Shown here: positions 60,554 through 64,000 of the stretch, one piece after another
Numbering within the stretch: the stretch's first letter is position 1
Layout: each line of letters starts with the position of its first letter
From: Phycisphaerae bacterium
GTDB lineage: Bacteria > Planctomycetota > Phycisphaerae > Phycisphaerales > UBA1924
NCBI GenBank assembly: GCA_030432905.1
Contig: JAUILU010000002.1
Span: 262,084 to 326,083 of the forward strand
DNA length: 64,000 nucleotides
Reading direction: 5' to 3'
Translations under genes and position numbers: made by a program
Notes under the pieces: model-generated
What the model was told of the DNA's origin: nothing
The model's input: only the letters and a program-made list of their open reading frames with translations
Database searches by the model: none

Positions 60554-61744
60554 CTATTCGTCCACGCCATCTTCGGGCGCGGGCTCGATGAACAGCAGCG
60601 CCGTCGCCTCCGCGACCACGCCGAGGTCAGTGTCCTCGATCTCGACCACGATCGGCACCGGGTCCGAACCGAGCGGCGCTGTCACCACAAGCCAGATGTG
60701 AACCCGGCCCGAAGCGGAGGGGGGCAGGTCACCGACAATCGCCCGGCCGATCCGCACGCTCGCGGTCTCGGGCCGTGGCGCACGCAGCCTTGCCACACCA
60801 CCGACCAGCGGCGAATCGCCGAAGTTGCGCACATCGCAGACAAGGTGGACGTCGTCACCCGGGCGGAATGTGTTGGTGACGCCCTCGTTGATCTCTCGGC
60901 CGTGCCGATCGGGAACCAGTTCGAGTCTGGTCTCAAGCGCGGGCAAGGGGAGCGGGTCGATCGCAACCGTGAAGTTCTTGTCCGCGTCGATCTCGGCTTC
61001 GTGCTGTTCTGTCGAGGTCACCGCGAAGTTCGCAGCGCTCAGCCGCGTCCGGCGCGGGACGAGCAGCCGCTCCTCAAGCTCGAGCGTGTCGCCCGGCTGG
61101 AGCATACCGAAGTTGAACACAACCGGCTCCAGCCCAGACCCCGCCGGCGGCTCGAACACGGAACGGAGCCGATATACAGGCCGAGTGCCCGTTGCCTTGG
61201 CGGTCGCGTGGATCGTGGCGCGCTGCCCCGCGGTGATGGGCTGGGGCTCGATGCGGTACTCGATCTCAGCGGACCCGCCCGGACCAGCCATCCCCGAATC
61301 GCCCCGGCTCTCGGCGAGCGAGAACTCGAAAAGCCGATCGATCGCGCCCTGGTCCAGAAGCCTTGTGTCGAGCTCGTGGATCTGCCCGTCCATGAGCGCG
61401 TGCACCGTGACCGGGCCGGGCCTGATGCGCCGGAACTCCGCGGGCGAGTTGGCGATGCGGAAGCACATCGCGCCCTGTTCGCTCGGGCTCGCGTAAACCG
61501 CTCTTGGGAGTGTCGGGCCTGAAAGGCGGAGCTGGGTGGTGCCCATCAGCCCGTCGCCGCCGAGCGCCGCGTTGCCCCGGTCGAGCTGGACGCACATGCC
61601 GCCCGCCTCGCCCGACCATACGGCGCTGACGATCGTCGGCACCGGGTCGCGCACTGGTGTAGGCGATGACGAGCACCCCGCGAGCAAAACGCACGTTGCA
61701 ACAACACATGCTGCGATCCGGCTCGGTGCGCGCCCCGCCATCAT
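60554..61744 (-). CDS. Putative lipoprotein, function unknown
   Basis: 396 residues. The N-terminus carries a lipoprotein signal peptide with lipobox LAGC (Cys24), so it is probably anchored in the membrane. Two or more beta-sandwich domains are suggested by repeats such as AEIEYRIEPQPITAGQRAT and FNFGMLQPGDTLELEERLL followed by FRPGDDVHLVCDVRNFGDSP. The start overlaps the stop of the upstream fusion gene (ATGATG sequence), so the two are translationally coupled. I do not recognise the family; it may sense or present something to the pseudokinase/FGE protein. Confidence 0.75.
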   Translation of the reverse strand: MMAGRAPSRIAACVVATCVLLAGCSSSPTPVRDPVPTIVSAVWSGEAGGMCVQLDRGNAALGGDGLMGTTQLRLSGPTLPRAVYASPSEQGAMCFRIANSPAEFRRIRPGPVTVHALMDGQIHELDTRLLDQGAIDRLFEFSLAESRGDSGMAGPGGSAEIEYRIEPQPITAGQRATIHATAKATGTRPVYRLRSVFEPPAGSGLEPVVFNFGMLQPGDTLELEERLLVPRRTRLSAANFAVTSTEQHEAEIDADKNFTVAIDPLPLPALETRLELVPDRHGREINEGVTNTFRPGDDVHLVCDVRNFGDSPLVGGVARLRAPRPETASVRIGRAIVGDLPPSASGRVHIWLVVTAPLGSDPVPIVVEIEDTDLGVVAEATALLFIEPAPEDGVDE

Positions 61745-64000
61745 CCGCCGTCGGCTCCGGTCCAGACAAACCGCACGCCGACGCGTTCGTCGGGCCGGTC
61801 GCGCTGGACGAGCTCGTGCCTCGCCGCGGCTCGCAGCGCCGAGGGCGTTGAGAGGTACGACCCGCCGCGCGTCATCACAACGCCGTCGCTGTGGCCCGCA
61901 CGATTCGTGATCACAAGTTCCGCGGCGTTACCGATCATGTCAACAAAGCCCCACGGGTTCGCGCCGTGCTGGCCCGGCTGCTTTGGAAGACCCGCAGAGT
62001 CGAGCACCGACCAGCCCTTGTCGTACACCCGGTCGCGGTCGGCTCGGCAAGCGTACTCCCACTGCGCCTCGGTCGGCACGCCGAATGTCCCGCCGAACCG
62101 GTCGCTCAGCAGCTCCGCGATCGTGCGCGCCTCGTCGAGTGTGATCCCGACCGCGGGCATCTCGGGGTTCGCCGGCATCGGCCCGCCGCGGATCGCTGCA
62201 AGCTGCCCGCGCGTCAGCTCGGTGCGCGCCATCCAGAAGCCGCGCTCGATGCGGACCTGCTTCGTGTCTTCGCCGAAGCGTCGGCCTTCCTCGTCCTCGG
62301 GCGAGCCCATCGTGTAAACGCCCGGCTCGACGTACTGGATCTGCATGCTCACATCGGGCGCGATCTCAAGCGTGCCCGTGCGCGCGTTGGCCAGCTTCGC
62401 GCGGAGCGAGTCGAGTGTCGCGGGCGTGGCGAACGGCTCGATGTCGCCGATCCGTTTGTGTGCCTCGCGGAACCTTCTTTTCTCGATGCTCGCGTTGATG
62501 TCGGTGATCGAGCTGCCCGCCTTGGCCGCCGCCGAGACGTAGGCCGTGCGTGCCCGGTCGAAGTTGTCCGCTGCGTCCGAGTACGACCCCTCGACGAGCA
62601 TGCCCTCGGCGCTGGCAAGCGACGCGGACGCCGCGGCGAACTCGTCCGCCGCCAACCCCGCGGCTCCGATCTGCTCAGCGTGACGCTTGGCGCTCAGCGC
62701 ATCGCGCTTGGCAAGAGCCGCCGCCTGCGCGAACTCGGCGACACGCGCATCGCGGGCGTTCGTCTCACGTTCGCTGGCTGTGTCGTCGGGCAGATCGGTC
62801 GCAGGCGCCGAGTTGTTGCCCGTGTTGGTTGTGTTGGCGATGCCTGAGTCGTTTGCCTCTGTATTGGTCGGGCTGTTCTCAGCGTCTTCGCGCGCCCTGA
62901 CGAGCGGGTTGCGCTGCGTGGGCAGTGTCCGCACCTCGCGGTTGTCGGTGAGTGCTGGGGTTTCTTCGGGTTTCTCAGCTGTGTTGGCCTGTTCGGCGTT
63001 GTTCTCGGCAAGCCCGGGGATGCCGGGGACCGCGCCGAAGAGCCCGTTCTGCCAGGCGAAGTAGCCGCCCGCGCCGCCGACCGCGAGCACGACAACCGCC
63101 GCGCCCGTGGCGTTGATTAGTCTTCTGCGAAGCTTCGCGCTCCCAGCGACGCGCACCATCTCTCGTGCGCGCTCGTCATGCGGGCTGAGCTGCGCGATGC
63201 GTTTCCATGAGTCGAGCGACGCCGCGACGTGGCCCGCTTTGCCAAGCTGCTCGGCGATCCCGGTCAGCCTGGTCAGCTCCGCGAGTGTCTCGCGCTTCGG
63301 GCCGAGCTTCTGCGCCTGGTGGTCAGCTGGGAATCGCTTCTGCAGCTTGGTCAGCGCGTCGAGCGCGCCGGCGTAGTCAAGCCTCTGCTCGCATTCGCTG
63401 AACCCGTTCATCAGCTCGTCGCGCTCGGCTTTGAGCTGGTCGGCGCGCCTCAGCAGCACCATCGCCTCCGCGGACTCGCCGTTCTTCTCGAGCGCCGACT
63501 CGCCCGCCTCGCGCATCGCATCGAACGATCCGGAAAGCTCGGCCTTGCGTCCACGCCCGAGCGCTGTGTGCTCGTCCTCGGGCGGGGCGGCGATGTCCAG
63601 CTCCGTCGCGCGAAGCTCGCGCAGAAACGCGGCGATCGTCGGCTGACCAGTCGTCACGCCCGTCCCCAGCGACGCCCGAACCGCAGGCTGGATCGACTCT
63701 GGAAGATCACGCACCTCGACCGAACCCGAAGACACACCGGTCAGCAGCTGGCACAGCGTCCGCACCATGCTCTTGACGTCCTGGCGGATCGCGCGGGGCA
63801 CGTCGCCCTTGTCCACCTCGCCGATCCCGAAGTCGCAGAGCATCGGCTTGTTGCCCTCGGCGAACAGGATGTTCGAGCCGCGGACCGAGCCGTGATACAG
63901 GTCGCGGTCGTGCGCGAACGACACGGCCTCGCCGATTGTCTCGATGATCTTGGCGGCTTGCCTCAGACTCATCGCGCCCTGCGACGCCACGAGCCTCGCC
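61741..64000 (-). CDS. Pseudokinase/FGE-like fusion protein, N-terminus outside the window
   Basis: The frame is open to the window edge and continues beyond it, so the GTG at 63990 is inside the kinase domain. Reading V63990 as residue 1, the catalytic loop is YHGSVRGSN (32-40) where active kinases have HRD-x-K-x2-N, so the base Asp and the Lys are lost; DFG (53-55) and the rest of the lobe are kept. A transmembrane helix lies near 288-308, then a long Ala/Glu-rich stalk. The C-terminus (about 590-750) is a sulfatase-modifying-enzyme (FGE) type domain (GFWMARTELTRGQLAAI, PTEAQWEYACRA, NPWGFVDMIGNAAELV). The last motif is RGGSYLS instead of RGGSxxC, so copper-binding cysteines are absent. Confidence 0.83.
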   Translation of the reverse strand, partial: ARLVASQGAMSLRQAAKIIETIGEAVSFAHDRDLYHGSVRGSNILFAEGNKPMLCDFGIGEVDKGDVPRAIRQDVKSMVRTLCQLLTGVSSGSVEVRDLPESIQPAVRASLGTGVTTGQPTIAAFLRELRATELDIAAPPEDEHTALGRGRKAELSGSFDAMREAGESALEKNGESAEAMVLLRRADQLKAERDELMNGFSECEQRLDYAGALDALTKLQKRFPADHQAQKLGPKRETLAELTRLTGIAEQLGKAGHVAASLDSWKRIAQLSPHDERAREMVRVAGSAKLRRRLINATGAAVVVLAVGGAGGYFAWQNGLFGAVPGIPGLAENNAEQANTAEKPEETPALTDNREVRTLPTQRNPLVRAREDAENSPTNTEANDSGIANTTNTGNNSAPATDLPDDTASERETNARDARVAEFAQAAALAKRDALSAKRHAEQIGAAGLAADEFAAASASLASAEGMLVEGSYSDAADNFDRARTAYVSAAAKAGSSITDINASIEKRRFREAHKRIGDIEPFATPATLDSLRAKLANARTGTLEIAPDVSMQIQYVEPGVYTMGSPEDEEGRRFGEDTKQVRIERGFWMARTELTRGQLAAIRGGPMPANPEMPAVGITLDEARTIAELLSDRFGGTFGVPTEAQWEYACRADRDRVYDKGWSVLDSAGLPKQPGQHGANPWGFVDMIGNAAELVITNRAGHSDGVVMTRGGSYLSTPSALRAAARHELVQRDRPDERVGVRFVWTGADGG

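Noticed and set aside
1-64000. CRISPR arrays, insertion sequences, prophage, tRNA or rRNA genes
   Set aside because: No regular repeat-spacer array, transposase motif, phage gene or cloverleaf sequence was found on either strand by reading.

Overview
The window is GC-rich, densely coded DNA from a planctomycete, most probably of the Phycisphaerales. The best marker is the roughly 54-residue C-terminal tail found on 12 secreted proteins, with a 28-residue short form on three more. It carries one or two Ca-loop motifs of the form DxNxDG-x3-PTDF and ends in Gly-Cys. From memory, public annotation calls this a GC-type dockerin and it is typical of Phycisphaerales. A PEP-CTERM-like protein, a TIGR03790-type protein and a kinase/FGE-type fusion fit the same group. 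No rRNA, tRNA, CRISPR array, insertion sequence or phage gene was seen.

Layout. 1-3.3 kb: end of a polysaccharide flippase, an SLC13-type permease and TerC. 3.3-13.3 kb: secreted dockerin-tailed proteins (Kelch, trypsin-like protease, M14 carboxypeptidase, TIGR03790-like) with a CysQ-type nucleotidase between them. 13.4-18.6 kb: four tandem exported thioredoxin-fold proteins, two of which have lost CxxC. 18.6-25.7 kb: housekeeping block of Rho, PTS enzyme I, RNase E/G and Dxr. 25.8-32.1 kb: large exported zinc metalloprotease, UbiA/DPPR-synthase-like prenyltransferase, GT-C-like membrane protein and the PEP-CTERM-like protein. 32.2-39.3 kb: four dockerin-tailed proteins on the minus strand (two beta-helices, one FG-GAP-like, one LVIVD-like). 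39.4-45.4 kb: APS kinase, RarD, an ArsR/SRPBCC operon with a clear operator, small enzymes and ATP sulfurylase. 45.7-60.2 kb: seven more dockerin-tailed proteins, interrupted by one AraC-type regulator. 60.5-64 kb: an operon of a pseudokinase/FGE-like fusion and a lipoprotein.

How the genes work together. Most of the accessory content is one secretome: proteases, beta-propellers and beta-helices that share an interchangeable tail. No cohesin-like partner is visible, so the tail is more likely a sorting or anchoring device, or a module for a receptor coded elsewhere. Sulfate activation is represented by three single genes (sat, cysC, cysQ-like) spread over 41 kb on one strand. The RNA-metabolism genes are unusual. 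Rho lacks its OB-fold RNA-binding domain and RNase E/G lacks the Zn-link cysteines, while both carry arginine-rich blocks.

Starts were chosen by Shine-Dalgarno position and signal peptides. All functions are inferred by reading the sequence, without database searches.
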